Shown here: positions 62,031 through 64,000 of the stretch, piece by piece
Numbering within the stretch: the first letter of the stretch is position 1
How the letters are laid out: the number at the start of each line of letters is the position of its first letter
Assembly (NCBI RefSeq): GCF_963576545.1
Contig: NC_083646.1
Span: 22,262,989 to 22,326,988, forward strand
From: Limanda limanda
Taxonomy: Eukaryota > Chordata > Actinopteri > Pleuronectiformes > Pleuronectidae
Direction of reading: 5' to 3'
Length of the DNA stretch: 64,000 bases
Notes under the pieces: model-generated
Database searches by the model: none
What the model saw: only the letters and a program-made list of their open reading frames with translations
Told to the model about the DNA's origin: nothing
Position numbers and translations under genes: made by a program

Positions 62031-64000
62031 ACGTTTTGAATTAACCACATATCCTCATGGGGGTTATAGAAAAATCTAATCCAATCACAATTGCATTTCA
62101 TTAGCTGTTGCAATTTAGGTGCATACTGCAAACATATACTTTGTAAGAGACATGGGAGCTGGATAAGTGTTTTAGCTTATTGATGATTCATGTACATTAT
62201 TGAGAAATCACATATCCCAGTAAAATTATCATAAGGATATTTTTGACAACAAATGTGAATGTCTCTTCCCAGTGGACCAGCAGACAGCTGATGTCTTTTC
62301 CTTTTAATTCAGGGAGACAAGCAGCTACACATTTCCTCAGGTTAGACATGTTGACTTGGACAACTTTGCATTCAGCATCACAACAGTAAGCCTTGCCTGC
62401 ATTGACTTGTAAAGTGTAACCACATTTGTGACAGCTTTCGGTTCACCATTGCACTGACTCACTATGTTGTCATGTTAGTTTCTTCTTCAGCTTTCAGAGG
62501 CATTTCGTTATTTAGGCTTCACGCCTTTAGAGGGGGAAAAAAATACGTCTTTTACTACAAAAACGATATTCTTTCTGATCGGAGTCTCAGAGCAGCACCT
62601 CCCAGTATCACATCATATGCTGTGGCACAGGAGATCATTTAATCAAAAAATTAATTCATTAAAAAATAGTTTAGCGCGTAACAGAGGATAGCTTTCAAGG
62701 AGAATCTGAATAAAACACCTGAACCAGTAGAAAGAGCCAGAGGAAAAAAGGAAAAACTAAACCAGCGCGTGTCTGTCATACTGATGTATTCTCAGGACAA
62801 TGCATCCATAGAGTTTACCCTTCAGTGAGGACAGGTGTAGTGGGAAACACCGAAGGATAATCATGCTGCTCGACAAACAAGAATACTTTTAAACCGTCAG
62901 CAGAAAATATCTCACAGCAAGTGGTTTATTAGCAAAAGCATTTGTTATTAACCCCTGCAATCAAAGGAGTATTGATTTTGCTCTCTTTACACAGCATAGC
63001 TTACAGTATGATGGCAGATCACATACTGCTGGTTGTCTCCCTCAAGATATTAGGAGTATTATCTTCCTATGAAGTGCTTATACTCCACTCAAATCAATTT
63101 ATCTTCTAAAGCTCACTAATAGAGGCTTCAGACTCCTACTAATGCAGACAAGGTAGAAATAATCTTGCGTCTCGTCATAACTGCTGGAGTCAGAGTCCAA
63201 AAATAGGTTGATTAAGTATTAATAGTATACAGCAATATTTATATTTGACAGCAGTAAAACACACAGTTACAAATTTGTCAATTTATGGTTCAATGTAGTT
63301 GTAGGCAAAGGCCCCACATGGCCACTTCACATTTGACCAGTTTCTATTTTTTTCCTTACTTGAAGTAAAAATGTATAGTTTAGATTTTTTTTGATGTGAT
63401 CTTCAGACTAGCATAAGTGACCTGGTTACATATACCACTGTATCACACCCTCTACTTCTGCCCTCTCAGTGTGTGCCTCCTATTACAGCTGTGGGATCAG
63501 GAGTGCAGGTGTCCATCTGCTTGGTCCGCCTTATTCCTCCTCTTACTCCAGCCTCATTTTTTCCCCTGGCTACAGAGACTGCTGTCCTTCCCTACAACAA
63601 AAACCCAGTTTATTAATCAATTATTTCTTGTTTCTTGCCTCTGTATTCTGCAGTTCAAAGATAGTCTTGTGCACAGTGATGCTAAGAGCTGAATGACGTG
63701 ACACTGCGTGAGAGGTAGGGTGCTCTTTTGATGGGTCACTAGTCTGTAACAGAGGCAAAGACAGTTCAACTCTCCAAACATTCTTCCTGTGAGGCAACAA
63801 TGTAAACCACTGCACCCCCCACCCCCCCCCAAGTACTGAATTAGCTAAATTGTGAAGTTGGAAACTCAATCATAATGTTACCATCAAATTCTGCCCCTCA
63901 GTCGCCCTCAGCACAAGTATCCAGGTCCTACAATGCAATATTCACAATGTTGAATGTCTCAATCTTACCATGTAAGTCAGGTAACTTGAGATAATGTATA

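Larger units (their letters stand above)
56631..64000 (+). other. tsnare1: tsnare1 intron 7, left part (at least 7.4 kb)
   Basis: It starts gtgaggac. I looked for the expected continuation of the SNARE motif (DVNQI-KDLA-M followed by EQG) and did not find it. The interval holds a piggyBac transposase relic, an ATC trinucleotide array, a TA-rich repeat at 60.24 kb and a decayed SINE at 61.9 kb. The remainder is AT-rich sequence with no supported feature. Confidence 0.65.

Overview
This is nuclear DNA from a ray-finned fish, probably a percomorph teleost. The evidence is a split vertebrate gene with long introns, long CA/TG microsatellites, and dispersed repeats typical of teleosts (a tRNA-derived SINE, a GGATGG-tailed LINE, Tc1, piggyBac and hAT relics). 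I found no bacterial gene, CRISPR array, rRNA or stand-alone tRNA gene.

One protein-coding gene can be supported: the 5' part of tsnare1 (t-SNARE domain containing 1, a Qa-syntaxin-like membrane-fusion protein) on the + strand. Seven coding exons join in a consistent reading frame: 20283-20394 (ATG at 20310), 35721-35798, 36624-36693, 53292-53382, 53489-53563, 53753-53809 and 56475-56630. They encode 204 residues: a Gly-rich N-terminus, an Habc-type three-helix region, a variable linker and the first heptads of the SNARE motif. The rest of the SNARE motif (with the zero-layer Gln) and the membrane anchor are not in the window, so the gene runs off the right edge. The first coding exon has a splice acceptor ahead of its ATG, so a non-coding 5' exon and the promoter lie upstream and were not located.

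Layout: 1-20282 is non-coding upstream DNA with mobile-element relics (a mini-hAT at 0.99 kb, a 1-kb inverted-repeat element at 3.9-5.0 kb, a LINE at 5.6-6.4 kb, a MADF-like coding relic at 8.3 kb, a TTA-flanked element at 10.2-10.8 kb, a hAT end at 18.4 kb). 20395-35720 is intron 1 (LINE tail, SINE, hairpins). 35799-36623 is intron 2. 36694-53291 is intron 3 (CA repeat beside the donor, Tc1 relic, very long TG array, SINE). Introns 4 and 5 are short. 53810-56474 is intron 6 (hAT-like element). 56631-64000 is the start of intron 7 (piggyBac relic, ATC repeat, SINE).

No previously undescribed system is evident. The items most worth checking are a paired alternative donor/acceptor choice at the exon 1-2 junction, CA/TG tracts placed right at tsnare1 splice sites, the absence of the transposon-derived Myb-like exon known from mammalian TSNARE1, and three decayed transposase or transposon coding relics on the minus strand.
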